Positions 1 to 11,639 of a stretch of DNA of 64,000 bases are shown piece by piece. The stretch lies in the NCBI GenBank assembly GCA_007922305.1, contig ML677326.1, positions 54,678,785-54,742,784 on the forward strand. Direction: 5' to 3'. A model generated the notes under the pieces. It was not told where the DNA came from and made no database searches. It worked only from the letters and a program-made list of their open reading frames with translations. Position 1 is the first letter of the stretch, and each line of letters starts with the position of its first letter. A program made the translations under genes and the position numbers. This DNA comes from Dermatemys mawii. Its lineage: Eukaryota; Chordata; Testudines; Dermatemydidae.

Positions 1-1215
1 AAATGTATTATTCAAAAAATATTTTTAGCAGACTCACTTATTGCTTGATTAGAGGCTGAAGGGATTATTCATTTTTTGGACAGACTATTGAGGGAGGCTT
101 TGGGTGAGATTTTTCCCAAAGCTTGTTGCACAAGCCTACCCTTCATTCCAGTAAACTGAAGAGAAACGCCCATTGACTTCAATGGGTGCAGAATGAAGCC
201 ATTGCTGAATACATTTAAGAACCCCACCCTTCAACTGCTCTTTTTTAAGAATAAAAAACATATTCTAAAAGACTTTCAAAAAACTGATTTAATTCAAAGA
301 TGCATTGACAACCATTCTGCTGATTAAATGAGCCTGTCCAAAAGCAAAAATTGCCAATGTTCTGCCACTTTGTTCTGCCACAAACTTGCCACTTTGTCCC
401 CAATTCTGACCTCACTTACACTACAGTAATCTTACTGAGATCAATAGAGTTTCACTGGTGTTTGATGTAAATGAGTCCCTTTAGATGTGGTTTTCAAAAG
501 CAACTCATTTAGGTCTTAGAAGCACAGTTCATAGGCAGTGCACCTGAATCATTTGCACATTTTTAAAATCCCACCCTTTGTGCCCAAATCTAGATTTAAA
601 TTATTTATTTATAAAAGAATTAAAGATAAAAAATGTGTATTTGTTTAGGCACATTTGCTGGATTCACACTGAAATACTCTTACAGTTACTTGACAGGTAT
701 CAGGAAAAGTCACATATAGGGCATCCGGGTTCTAATTAATTAATATATTTGCCTTTCCTCCCAGTGTTGCTGATTGGCTTTTTGGGCTTAACCTTAGACA
801 GTGACTTAGTTAGACGCTATATTGAATTTCACCATTTCCATTTGAACTACCTTTCTGGTAGTTCACTGAAGGGTTTATAGTTATCATGAGTGACCAAAGT
901 AGTTGGGTGTGTGTACTTAGGTCAGTGCATAGAACCATATATGTGGGGTGGGGGTTGAAATCTTTTAAAATAAAACAGCTGCACAAGGAATGGTCAAGGC
1001 ATTGAAGGCAATATGATAGCTGCTATTAAATCCTACTCTGAGAAGCTTCCTTTAGCTTTGATGATTTTTTCATCTAAAAAGTTGCTATCAATTTTTCACT
1101 GACCTCAAGTCAACCTCACAAAATCAGACTAACTTCTAACTTTTATAACTGTTCATATTTTTCTGGAAGGGTGGGCGAAGGGGCGTGAAATAGAAAAGTA
1201 CAAAACATGAGTTGC
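1..1215. other. Intergenic, no gene seen
   Basis: AT-rich sequence with no supported coding region. A perfect palindrome-like core, CCCATTGACTTCAATGGG, sits at 169-186. This core recurs in short dispersed elements through the window. A second fragment of similar 'spliced-together' repeat style lies near 400-480 but is too degraded to bound. Confidence 0.6.
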
Positions 1216-1223
1216 ACTGCAAC

Positions 1224-1395
1224 TAGAGATGGACAAAAAGTGGGATGGCTTTGGTTTGGGAAAACCTTGTGGGTGGAGGTTTGATTTTGCAAAACCAAGA
1301 CCCTGGGCTAGCTCAGGTCTGGGTTTCATTTTATCTGAACCACCAAAGTTCACAGAGGTTTGGATAAACAGTTCTGGTTTGACCCATCATCTCTA
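1224..1395. mobile_element. 172-bp hAT-like MITE
   Basis: The element begins TAGAGATG and ends CATCTCTA, a perfect 8-bp terminal inverted repeat. The 8 bases before it (ACTGCAAC, 1216-1223) and after it (ATTGTAAC, 1396-1403) match at 6 of 8 positions, and both differences are C/T. An 8-bp target duplication is the hallmark of hAT transposases. The interior has no coding capacity, so this is a non-autonomous copy. Family name not known to me. Confidence 0.6.
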
Positions 1396-1559
1396 ATTGT
1401 AACCAAATGTCTTTGCAAGTACAGGGTGAAGCTGAGTATAAAGGTGTTCTTAATCTTTATCAGATTTTTTGTTTTGTTTTTTAAAGAGTATAAAATGGTC
1501 CTTATATGGCCCCCACCACTGTAGACTTTGAATGCCTCACAATACTGTTGGTAGGTAGG

Positions 1560-1757
1560 GGTACTAATAAATCTCCATTTTACAGACAGGGAACTGAGGC
1601 AGAGAGAGGCTAAGACCCAGACCCCCAAAGATATTTAGGTGCCAAATTGACTAACTCAAGGTCACACTGGAAGTCTGTAGCAAATCTGGGGACTGAACAT
1701 GGGTATCCCAAGTTTCAGCTATCAATCTCACCACTGGACCATCCTTGCTCTCATACT
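1560..1757 (-). mobile_element. MIR-type SINE
   Basis: The segment contains the conserved MIR core read from its reverse complement: CTCCATTTTACAGACAGG, then GAACTGAGGCAGAGAGAGG, then AAGGTCACACTGG, and later GGGGACTGAAC. The usual spacing is broken near 1613-1650 by an extra stretch (around AGATATTTAGGTGCC) that looks like a small secondary insertion. MIR is an ancient tRNA-derived SINE shared by amniotes. Ends are approximate. Confidence 0.75.
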
Positions 1758-1759
1758 GT

Positions 1760-2189
1760 TGACAGATATACCATTTACTAGTGAAACTTAATGGAAATAT
1801 GGCAGTTTATGCTATCAAGAACGCAACACAAATGCACTGGTTTCTAATTTGGTTTATTCTGTGTGGGTTTTTGTCACACCCTCATCACCATAATATCTGA
1901 GCATCTTCCAGGGGTGCATTAAGTGACCTGACTAAAATCAGTCATATGTTTTATCCTCTCTTTTGCTCTCTGCAGGAGAATTATGTGTGCAGCCAAATGT
2001 TTTCCTGGTAAGGCATTTTGGAGCATTGTCTTCTGTTTTAAAATGTACATGGTGCTATATGTTTATACTAAAGAAGCATAATTCAAGTAAGTGTGTCTTG
2101 CACTTGGATGGAAAAGTGGTGTTATTTGTGATCATCCCTCACTCTTGTGAGTGTTCATTCAACACTCTCAGACCTGTCCCCAAGATAAC
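1760..2189. other. Intergenic, no gene seen
   Basis: Nothing recognisable. The 98-codon plus-strand ORF starting at 1963 has no motif that I recognise and runs into the reverse-strand LINE, so I do not call it a gene. Confidence 0.5.
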
Positions 2190-3470
2190 ACTGTCTCATT
2201 CACCAATGATCTTTAACCTTCTGGTAGAAATTTCCATTGTGCTTGAGGAACAGAGTTGACTACAGTATTCATCCTGGAGCTTTAGGCAATCTTTTAGATA
2301 TCCTGGACCCAGATTATTGAGCACCTTGAAGATTAGAACACAGACCCGAACTTTGACTTGATAGTTTATGAGAAGCCCTTGCAGAGAGTGCAAGGCCAGT
2401 GTGATGTGCTTGTGGTAGCCCAAGTTGCTGAGGATACATACTGCAGCATTCTGTACCAGTTGAAGTCCATCGCGTAGTCCTAAATGGGCTGTGCACTGCA
2501 AGACTGCCCTCCACAGATGTGACCTTCTGTTTCTCTTGGTATTGACACCTCCTCATCAACTATTGGGAGCGGACAACATCCACCCTGACAAAATTGGCCT
2601 TCAGCATTGGTTCTCCACTTGTAAGGTAACTCCCTTCTCTTCATGTGCCTATATATATATTTATGCCTGTATCTGTAATTTTCACTGCATGCATCTGAAG
2701 AAGTGGGGATTTTTACCCAGGAAAGCTTATGCTCAAATAAATGTTAGTCTTTAAGGTGCCACTGGGCTCCTAGTTGTTTTTGTGGATACAGACTAACACA
2801 GCTACCCCTCTGATACTTGGTGATATGACCTTAGATGCACATGTATGGTAATGCAGTGCAGAGGGTGCCATTCTGAGAACAAAATGTCATCCACCGTTGC
2901 AGGAAAAAAGTGTCAGGACTCCAATCCAGCTCCACTACACTTCCAGTTGGAGTTTCCTAAGCGCAGAAGCCTTCATTTAGATTGGAGAAGCCGTAGGTAT
3001 TTTGCCGGCTAGGATGGGGGAAAAATATTTTTGGCACTTCCCAAAATGGCCAAGCAAAAATAAAAAAAATTAAAACCCAAGCAGTCTGGCATTCACTGCA
3101 AGTTGGCACCCAGAACTGCCCTTGTGCCCGGGTGTATTGCTTCATTCTAGCCTAGATGGCAAGTGACAAAACTGTATATATTTGAGGTCAGGTCAGCATC
3201 TGCCAGGATTTGACAGCATCTCTTTACCAGCTGATGATGGTAGAAAGCATTACTCGTGGATGCTGCTCCTAGGTGCAAGCTCCATGACTGTGGATGTACA
3301 TCATCAACAAAAGAAGACTGCACCATGGCTTCAAACTCTTCCAACTTCTTTCCCCTGTCCACCAATATAACTCCTCTCTTGCTCAGATTCAGCTTCACCC
3401 AGCTGTTCTTCATCCAAGGGCTGATCTCATCCAAGCATTGGGCCTTCTCAGTGGTAATGGTATGGTTGTA
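2190..3470 (-). mobile_element. L2-like LINE reverse-transcriptase remnant, split
   Basis: Two minus-strand open segments encode pieces typical of the C-terminal part of a non-LTR retrotransposon reverse transcriptase. The upstream piece (3434 down to 3147) has an 'ISPWMKNSW.KLNLSK' block, like the WM...LNLSKTE region of L2/CR1-clade enzymes. The downstream piece (2501 down to 2196) has 'LQLVQNAA' followed by 'HITLALHSLQGL' and 'LIFKVLNNLGPGYLKD', the usual order in L2-clade enzymes. About 650 bp separate them, including an inserted short repeat. The element is decayed and not functional. L2 versus a related clade is a judgement by eye. Confidence 0.65.
2570..2818 (+). mobile_element. Reptile-type short interspersed repeat (SINE/LINE 3' tail)
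   Basis: The stretch carries the diagnostic chain 'CATCTGAAGAAGTGGGG', 'GAAAGCTTATGCTCAAATAA', 'TTAGTCTTTAAGGTGCCAC', 'ACAGACTAACACAGCTACCC'. I remember this chain as very common in turtle and related reptile genomes. It sits between the two halves of the L2-like LINE. A shorter copy of the same family is at about 24.3 kb. The precise class is uncertain, so only the family relationship is firm. Confidence 0.65.
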
Positions 3471-4275
3471 TGTAGGTGAAGGATAACTGTGTGTGATTAT
3501 TGCTAGGCTTTAATCTTATTAAGGGATTTGCTTTAAAGATATTGTTTCCTATTACACTGTCCCACTATGAATATTGTGGAATAACATGTGCCTTTGACAT
3601 AGATTTCAGTGAACATACTGTAATCTAACAAGCTCCACCTTTATAATAATACCACCAGAAGCTGGGATTAGAAAGGATGAATTTAAAAGGGGGTCAGAGT
3701 CTGCCCTCAGACATGCTTAGCCATCAATTGTAATAGGTATTTAACACATGTAGAGAGGGCAGAATATTTTCCATTGATTGAAGAGCATGTTTATAAGACA
3801 CTCACTGGCAAGCTTCCAGTAAGCCCGGGTTAAACTTTTTTATAATTGATTTTTCATTAGAAATCTCAGATGGAAAAAAAAAACACCTCAGATGGGCCTG
3901 AGTCTCCATTGCATTTTGGCCCCTCTGTGCTATTAGAGGAGCATAACAGAGCCATGATACTGACTGATCTAACCACTGGGAAACATCTGGGTGCAGGGGA
4001 TTCCCTAGGTGACATAGAATAGATTTAACAACTCTGTTCCCATCACAGCCCCCAGCAGAGGGAGCATGACCAGAGGCCAGGAAGTATGGACAGACTGTTT
4101 CTGCACTCTGGTTATTCTCAGGTGCTAGAATAGTCCCTTGTGGCCATGGGCAACCAGCATAAGTTAGAGCAGCTTTAAGGCTGTATTGATTCACAGCAAG
4201 GTTCAGGCAGCCCCAAGGCCAGCCCTGGAATAGGGAAGGCACGAAGGTAGAGCAAAGTTCAGCTTGAACTCTGAG
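3471..4275. other. Intergenic, possibly an old repeat
   Basis: No gene is supported. The interval 3800-4260 is less AT-rich than its flanks and has the feel of a dispersed repeat, for example around the stretch AACATCTGGGTGCAGGGGAT. I cannot name or bound it. A 146-codon minus-strand ORF (3802-4242) has no recognisable domain. Confidence 0.4.
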
Positions 4276-4279
4276 TTAG

Positions 4280-5065
4280 GCCCATAAGAATAGAGAGGCT
4301 ATTTTACCTCTGTATTTGGCACTAGTGCAGTCACTGAAGGAATACTGCATCCAGTTCTGGTACCCACAGGTGAAAAAGGATGTTGATCTTTGGAGACAGG
4401 GCCAGCTCCAGCTTTTTTGCCGCCCCATGTGGTGAAAAAAAAACAAATCTGAAGTTGTGAACCTGCCGCTGAAATGCCGCTGAAAGATGAAGCGGTGTGC
4501 CATCCTAGTCACGGACGGCGCACTGCCCCCCAACATTGGCCGCTCTAAGCACGCGCTTGGGACATTGGTGTCTGGAGCCAGTGCTGATTGGAGAGGATTC
4601 AGAGAAGAAACACAAAAATGATTAAAGGATTAGAAAACATGCCAAGAAAACAAATCATAGACTCGAGCTCAATCTATTTATCTTAACAAAAAGAAGGTTA
4701 AAGGAGTGATCTGGTTAGTCTATAAGTATCTACATGAGGAACACATATTTAATAGTGAGCTTTTCAGTTTAGCAGAGAAAGAAATAATACAAGCCACTGG
4801 CTGTAAGTTAAAGCTACACAAATTCAGACTAGAAATAAGGCATAAACTGTTGACAGTGAGGGTAATTAACTACTAGAACAATTTGCCAAGGGTCACAGTA
4901 GATTCTCCATCACTGACTATTTTAAAATCAAGACTGGATGTTTTTCTAAGTGTAAATTTTCTAAAAGCTGTGCTCTAGGAATTATTTTAGGAAGTTCTAT
5001 GACCTGTGTTATACAGGAGGTCTAGATGATCACAATGGTTCCTTCTGGCTTGGGAATCTAGCAAT
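4280..5065 (+). mobile_element. CR1 LINE, 3' end
   Basis: This is a near-canonical CR1 3' region. It contains 'GAATACTGCATCCAGTTCTGG', then 'AGAATGATTAAAGGATTAGA'-like sequence, 'CTCAATCTATTTATCTTAAC', 'GGTTAAAGGAGTGA', 'AATTCAGACTAGAAATAAGG', 'GATTCTCCATCACTGAC', 'TGTTTTTCTAA', and the terminal 'GATGATCACAATGGTTCC'. It is 5'-truncated, as most CR1 copies are. The reading frame of the reverse transcriptase is broken. It is interrupted by a 190-bp element at 4397-4586. CR1 is the dominant LINE of turtles, crocodilians and birds. Confidence 0.9.
4397..4586. mobile_element. hAT-like MITE nested in CR1
   Basis: The insert starts CAGGGCCAGCTCCAGC and ends CTGGAGCCAGTGCTG. The two ends are imperfect inverted repeats (11 of 15 positions). 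The CR1 sequence is cut at a point flanked by TTTGGAGA (4389-4396) and ATTGGAGA (4587-4594), a 7-of-8 match that fits an 8-bp hAT target duplication. The interior has the GCCGCTGAAATGCCGCTGAAA pattern seen in a common turtle repeat, as I remember it. The insertion is younger than the CR1 copy. Confidence 0.7.
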
Positions 5066-6261
5066 GTACAAGTGGAAAACTTGTGTAAAACATGTGTATA
5101 CTATCTATTTGCATACACAGAACACTAGACTAGGTATATACAACACACCAATATTCAATACCCATTATAATAAGGTTATTTAACAGTTTCCCATCGTTAT
5201 ACTATTTTTGCTATTTGTTATACTATTTAGCACTATTTTTGCTGCCATTATAGAACTTGGTGTCTCTTTTCCTCCAGTATTTTCAGTGTCTGTTCTTCCC
5301 CTTTCCTTCTCTCTGACTCCAACTTCTTCAGATTCCACTCACTTTGTTCTCTCCCTCTTTTCTACCCATGTTCTTTCAATCTACTTCTCCTTGTCTTTCT
5401 TACTCTTTTGTTTTCCCTTTCCTATTTTTCCATCCTTCCTTTCCCCCTCCCTCAGTCTTTTTTCTCCTCTCTACCCTGTAATCTCCCTCCACCCCTCAAC
5501 AAATCTTTTCTTCTCCTCCTGCTTCTCATTTTTACTCATTTCTAACAAACTTATTCTCTCTTCTGTCCCATTTACCTCTCTACCTTGAAATTCCACCTAA
5601 CAATGTGCTCCACTGAACCCCAGATACATTTGCCTCCTCCACCCTTACATTTGCCACCACCCCACTGGTACACTCTTCTCTACTCACAGCCCCCAGTTCA
5701 ATTGTCTCCTCCACTTACACACAGACCTAATGCATTTACCCCCTGCACTTGTACACAGGCCAGAGAAAATGGACACAAGGACTTTTCTGTCTCTCAAGGT
5801 CCTGGCTGGAGTCAACAGCAGCTTCTTCAGTACTACCATGACCACCACAAAGAACAGAGCACTGGGGATATTTTCTTCCTCTTCCACTTTGAAGGTAACA
5901 CTGAAGATCTTCTCTGCCCATCACACCTGCAATTTTGAGGGAAAAGCAAGAAGACAATGGCATAATAATGTGTGGGTGGACTTCCAAGGAAAACTTCAAA
6001 GTAGCTACTCAAGCCACTAACACAGTTCTCTTTTCCATCCATCACTGCCAAAATACCCATCCATTCAATATTCCTTCTCCCCCTACAAATAATTCATTCA
6101 ACATTCCAACCACCCCATCAGTCATTTCCCTTTTAGTGTTCCTCCTCACCCCCACACCTTTCAGTTGTGGCTCTTCCCTTCTCTTACAATCCCTAAGAAG
6201 CAAGGAGATGAGGCCATCTCGGGAGTCATATGACAGAATTATTAACTTTTGTACCACTGCC
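5066..6261. other. Intergenic with long pyrimidine-rich tract
   Basis: From about 5240 to 5600 the plus strand is almost pure C/T, with many TCTCC, CTTTC and TTCCC runs. From about 5600 to 5760 it becomes C-rich with A (CCACC, CACAC), in a loosely repetitive way. ORFs up to 126 codons here are low-complexity products of this composition. No gene is supported. Confidence 0.55.
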
Positions 6262-6265
6262 CCAC

Positions 6266-7451
6266 TGTAACATTTTGGAGTTCACCCAGCCCAGTAAGAG
6301 GTTCCGTCAACATCCGCTTTGTAACCCTGAGTGACTTGTGGCTGTTCAGCTTTGGTTCAGAGCTCTGACTCCGAAAGACTGACAACTGCTCACAAGCCTC
6401 ATTTTCAGTTTAGCAGAGAAGGCCTACTCCTGGCAGGCTAATCTTAGTACCCTTCCAGACCCAAATTCACCTCAAAATAATCCTTACACAGAGTCCAGTC
6501 CCTCTCACTGGACTTGCACTGAAAAAGGAATAGGTTTGCTGCCTCTACAGAGACAGTAAAACATTCCAACATGTCAGTTTACTAAAAGCACATATTTTAC
6601 TGAACTTAAACTGCACTGATGATTTATAATGAGAGCAAAACAAGTTTATTAACAAAAGAGCAAGGACTAAGTGATACCAAGGAAAGAAATAAAAGTACAG
6701 ACAACAAAAGAAAGTGAAAACACACATTTAAAAGTCTGAACCTTAATCTAGCAAGGTAAAGTCTTTCTTTGAGTTGGTTTCTTGCACCCAGTCATCTTTC
6801 CAAGTTTTCACTGGCTGGCCTGGCTAGACCCATGACGGAGACCAAATTACTTGGTTTCTTTGACTCATTAAAGTGAAGGATAACTCGGGGGTGCACTATC
6901 CCTCTCTTCATAGTTCAATGAACCTTTGAAATGTGTTCTTCTGAAGAGTACCCCCAGATAAAATTCATTAGTTCATGCTGAGTAAAAAAACCATGAGATC
7001 TGGAAGATAAATCCATGCTGGTTCTTCCCTCTCTAGTGGCTGTTATTATGCCAATTATCTTCTGCTGCAACCTCTGCTACAAAAGAATAGCCCACTGAAT
7101 TTTGCCACAGGTGGTCTGAGGTGTCAGCCTCTTTTCCTTTTCTGGAGGAAACTTGTTTATCAGCTCCTCTGACAGGCATGGTTTAAATGTGTTTTAGTCA
7201 TAGACTTTAAAGCATAACATTAATAAGTATCCATAATTTCACACACAGCATTGCCACATACTTTTCACGTGGTATTATTGACCGGTTTGTTATTGGTTTT
7301 TAAATGATACCTCCCAAGATATATTTTGTACAAAAGTCATTGCAGTAGTGTGTAGGGTCTGACTACAGGGCTGCCTAGAGTCACACCCATGTCAGATGGC
7401 TGGGTCCAGGAAATAAAATTTAGTTTTTTGTGAGTATTCCTGGGTGTCACA
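6266..7451. mobile_element. Candidate solo LTR
   Basis: The segment begins TGTAAC and ends GTCACA, nearly an inverted repeat (5 of 6), and is flanked on both sides by CCAC (6262-6265 and 7452-7455), a possible 4-bp target duplication. The interior matches, from memory, a dispersed turtle repeat. A reverse-strand AATAAA occurs near 6650 (AAGTTTATTAACAAAAG on the plus strand). The length of 1,186 bp is long for an LTR but allowed. No internal retroviral genes accompany it. Class and orientation are uncertain. Confidence 0.45.
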
Positions 7452-7455
7452 CCAC

Positions 7456-7896
7456 AAGTGGGTGGGTTTTTTCATCTCCCTTCCATTGGCAAAGGGGGCG
7501 GGTCTAAATGTAGGAGCAAACAGGGGTCACGATTAAGACTTCCACTTGGACAACACAAGCTCCAAAGGAATGCCCATTTCTGAATCAGTTCTAGTAGTGC
7601 TGTTTTAATTTAAGCTCTGTAAAGTGCGAGAGCTGATGGAGCAACAAACATTACCTTAGATGGCAAGTGCCACAGGACCAGGGTCATTTCTTTTTTATAT
7701 GCTTGCATGGTTGCCTAGTACAATGAGATCCTGGCCTCTAGGTGCTATTCCAATATAAATAAATAGTAATAATAACCTGTGATGTTACCCCAGACTTCAG
7801 GCTGGGGGCCAGATAATGAGTAACCAGACCTTGGGCCATTCTCACATCCTGTGCACAGAAGTGTCTCTCACTCTCACTGCATTTGCATTTCTAAAA
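7456..7896. other. Intergenic, no gene seen
   Basis: Mixed unique sequence. The part near 7720-7780 (CAATGAGATCCTGGCCTC followed by an AATAATAATAA-like tail) looks like the tail of another dispersed reptile repeat, but I cannot bound it. Confidence 0.4.
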
Positions 7897-7897
7897 G

Positions 7898-8076
7898 CTT
7901 GTCTATGTTGGGGATTCTTGCACAGGTGTAGTTGAAACAGCACAATCCCCAGTGTAGATGTGCAGCACCAGTAAAGCATTGCTTTGCTTTCATTACTGCA
8001 GTGCAGCACATGCACACTGGATATTTGCACCAGTGAAGCTAGATCCATGCAAAAGTCCCTAATGTAGAAAGGGGCT
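7898..8076. mobile_element. Possible MITE
   Basis: The segment starts CTTGTCTATGTTGGGG and ends CCCTAATGTAGAAAGGGGC, which are weak inverted repeats of the 'GTCTACAcTA' type found on many short reptile DNA elements. The interior CAATCCCCAGTGTAGATGTG repeats the same motif. Boundaries and class are tentative. Confidence 0.4.
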
Positions 8077-8080
8077 GATA

Positions 8081-11000
8081 TTGATCTAAGGATACTGGTT
8101 TCACTTTTTGGAGGCTATCAGGTGTCCTACATATTCTATGTGGATTAATAAACTATATTGCTTTACTGCACAGGACTTTAGGGGGCTTCTGAACTGTCTT
8201 GGATCATCTTCATTATAAATTCCTTCCACTGGAGTAGTTGTTCCAGCCAATGCCAGGCCCTTCTCATCCCTCCAGGCCAATGTGTGGATTTTTCTGACTG
8301 CTCAGATAATTATGTAAGCCTTTTAATAAGCTTTGTTGAGCAAATGTTTTTAGACAAGATGACTCATAAACATACCCTTAAGTCTCTTCTTCCAGGCAGC
8401 TCTTCAACTACTTGTAATTCCATCTCTAATAAGGAAGAAATAAAATTATCTACTTAGTGTGCTGGAGAGGTTTGAGTCTATCCCTTTCAGTTATGACCCC
8501 TAAGGTATTGATTCTCTTACCCCTCAATCTATTTATTGCTTACATCTTTTGTGGGCAAGATTACATCTTTACGGGGCATAACTAAACCAAACTGGAAGTA
8601 CCATGACAATCCTGGAAGTTAATCTTCATACAGCAGATTCCTGATTGCATTTTAACAAGTACACACTTTAAAAGACATCAGAAACATTTATCTTGTGATC
8701 TTTCTCAAAATCATTTTAAAGTGTGTTTTAAAAGAGTCTATAGATGGCAAGGGAGGTGAGTGAAGTCTTCTATTTAACCACAGTCTCAGCAGCAATGCAA
8801 GCTTTACCATGCTACTCTGCCAGACTGTTTCTGTTCTGATATGAAACAGTCATCTCAAGGGATGAAAGGTTATTGAAGTTTCTAAACTCTGTTCTGGCTC
8901 TGCCAACAATGGTACAAATGTACCACCCAATCCTGCACTTTTGGAAATCTTATTGGAAACTCCTGGGCATGATAGTAAGCCCTGTATGGCTCCATGTGAG
9001 GAACATTACAAATACCAACTGGGTGGGAGTATCTGCATGCACCTGCCTGTGAGACCTTGCAGTCACACATAGATGCACGCTCTATGCTTCCCCAAATCAA
9101 GGTCTGATAGTCAGAGGATTAGACTCCAGAGGGTTCTTTTGGTAGAGAAAGTCTGCAGACTTGCGATGTTTGTGGGAAATGTGGAAAGAAGACTGAAGCA
9201 GTGGGTCAATTTGTTTATACAAGAGTTATGAGTCTGATGATTACATATAGAATCCAAAACTGCTGGGGCAGTGCTGGATTTGCAGATCTGATGATTTGCC
9301 TCCTTCACCCTAGGAGGCCACAACATAATTGGACAGAACCCCCACAAACCTAACAGGATGAACTAAGATGTTTAATATACTTACATATAGTCTTTGAGGT
9401 GCACACCCAGTATTCTTCCTAGAGAAGAATAGTTACTTCTGGTATGAGGTTGAACTAAATACTAAACTCCGGAGGGATTAACAGGCAATTTACAAGTTCA
9501 GTGTTTGTAGTATTTCGGCTTGGGGGCTGAAAGAACCATTTTCCACTCCCAGCATACTACTTCCTTCTGTCCTTTCCATATAGTAGCAAGCAGAGGATAC
9601 CTAAGGAGTGATCAGCCCCTATGAAATCCAGTTCAACATAAGAAGTGACTAGAACTATCCTGGACGGTATAGTTGGTCTCCAAATAAGTGATTTGCAGAT
9701 AGGTTGCTAAAAGGGATCTCTCCAGAGCAGCTTGTCAACCTGGTGCAAGACTGGAAACCTATCCACAAAGGAGTTTGCTCGGCCCACCAAGCAGATGATA
9801 ATAACTTGGTGTGGATATGAACTGGCAATTTACAGATGAAAGCACCCATTCCCTGTTAATGTGCTCATGAGCTGTTCACTCCTACTCAAACCATTTCTTC
9901 ATTTGATTCTCACTCTAAGATCTTAAACATTCAGTTAAAGCCCATTTAATCATTCATCATATTGATTGCATATTATGCCTTTTTAGTGGATATTTCAGCT
10001 TAAAACAAATGTTCCACTGGAAATTAAAAGATATATCAATCTTCACCAAAACCTCTTAGAGAATGGATATATTACTGAGTGCAGGGGGAGGCATAATTTG
10101 TTTTGAAACTGTTTGAATCTAAGCTATAAATGATGATTTGTGTGGAGAACAAGTAACAGAAAAATATTTAGGAAGGGTTCTCTATAGTTCCTATAAGATT
10201 GATTCCTCAGTAGGCAACTTTCTTTGTCTATGAAGTAATTTAGAAAGCACGGTATTGTAAATTACAAAGTACAGTACATAACACTCAGGCTAAGGGTGGT
10301 TTTGTTATTATGACTGTCTGAGATCTGATAAACTATTATATCTGCTTTTATAAACACTTTATTAAATATATCACACTATCTCAAATCCAAGAATGTTGTA
10401 TGAAAGCAACTGAGCAATTCAACATCCACATTTTGTCATAAAAAGAGAAATATTCCCTTGATTAGATTCTATGAAGTATAATAATCATAACATAAACAAG
10501 ATAATCTTTGGGTAAACAGCAGAGGGTACATGGAGCACAGAATGCACCAAGGCACAGAAAGAGTTGTTGGCTCTCAAAAAAAAAATAAATAAAGGAAACT
10601 TTCCATTTTATTTAATCTAGTTTAATAACCATTTTAACTGCAGTATTTTTAAGTTACTGAAAGAACTTTTCCAATTTTATATTTACGGAGTATATCTTCC
10701 TGGGAAGAATCTCATTGACTAATAGTAACAATTAAACTTGTGTATTTGTTAATTCAGTTTTATTACTGTATTTCAGAAATGTGGTTCTTTCCAGAACTGA
10801 TCATACCACCATCCTTATATATTTTGTCATAAAGAAAATGAAAATGGAACTTGTCTTCACTTGGAGCATAAACACATTTTCATTATATCATAAATGTCTG
10901 ATCCTGCTGCCTCTGGACTTAATGGCAAACTTACATTAACTTCAATCTTTTCAAATTATTCTTCTTTGTGAATCACAGAAATGTTGGGAATAATGAAACA

Positions 11001-11635
11001 GAGGGAAACAACTTAATCTGTTGAGATCAGAAGAGCATATCATACACAATTGATTTCCTGTGATTGCGAAAAGAGGATGACTCAATCCCTGCTCCTGTTT
11101 TCTAGACATTCTATTCATTCCTGAGAAAGATAATTAACCATTACTTGTTAGTTGTTATCATAGGAGATGTTGGTTTGCGTTGTAAAGAGACATTGTCAAA
11201 TTTAAAATGACCTTAACTGTTTTTTCAGTCCTTTCCTGTGTTACCGCTAGAACCTATCACAATACAGCTGAAATATCTGTTAAAACTTGGCTTATTTTTG
11301 GCTATTTATGTTGTTTGTTTACTTATTGCATTTCCCTCAGCATGGCCAAAAATAAAACAACTTTGCAATTTTGTTTCCAGTCACTTTCATTTCTGGTTTT
11401 CATATAAAGCTACTAAATTATAATACTTAACAATGATATAATGACTTATGTCTCTAATACACTGTGCAAAGGCTAATTAGTTAATTCTCATGAGACCCAT
11501 TGAGAAGGAGATACTCACACATTGGGCTTTATCCTGGTTTCACTGAAGCCGGTGGCAAGTGCCCAATGGGAATAGGATCCAATCCTTACCAATAGCAGAG
11601 TGAGGCCAAGGTTTCAGAAACAATTGACTGCTAGT
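8081..11635. other. Intergenic, no gene or clear repeat seen
   Basis: About 3.5 kb of AT-rich sequence. ORFs are all under 80 codons and carry no recognisable domain. A few short bits resemble the palindromic 'TTGACTTCA' repeat family (for example near 10900 and 11540) but are too degraded to call. Confidence 0.5.
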
Positions 11636-11639
11636 TCAT

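Noticed and set aside
1560..1757. tRNA gene
   Set aside because: The segment is tRNA-derived SINE sequence (MIR) without a cloverleaf or intact internal promoter pair. I found no true tRNA gene in the window.
3802..4242. 146-codon minus-strand ORF
   Set aside because: No domain, no promoter or splice context, and a probable old repeat background.
5208..5588. 126-codon Ser/Phe/Leu-rich ORF
   Set aside because: Direct translation of a pyrimidine-rich low-complexity tract, with no other coding evidence.
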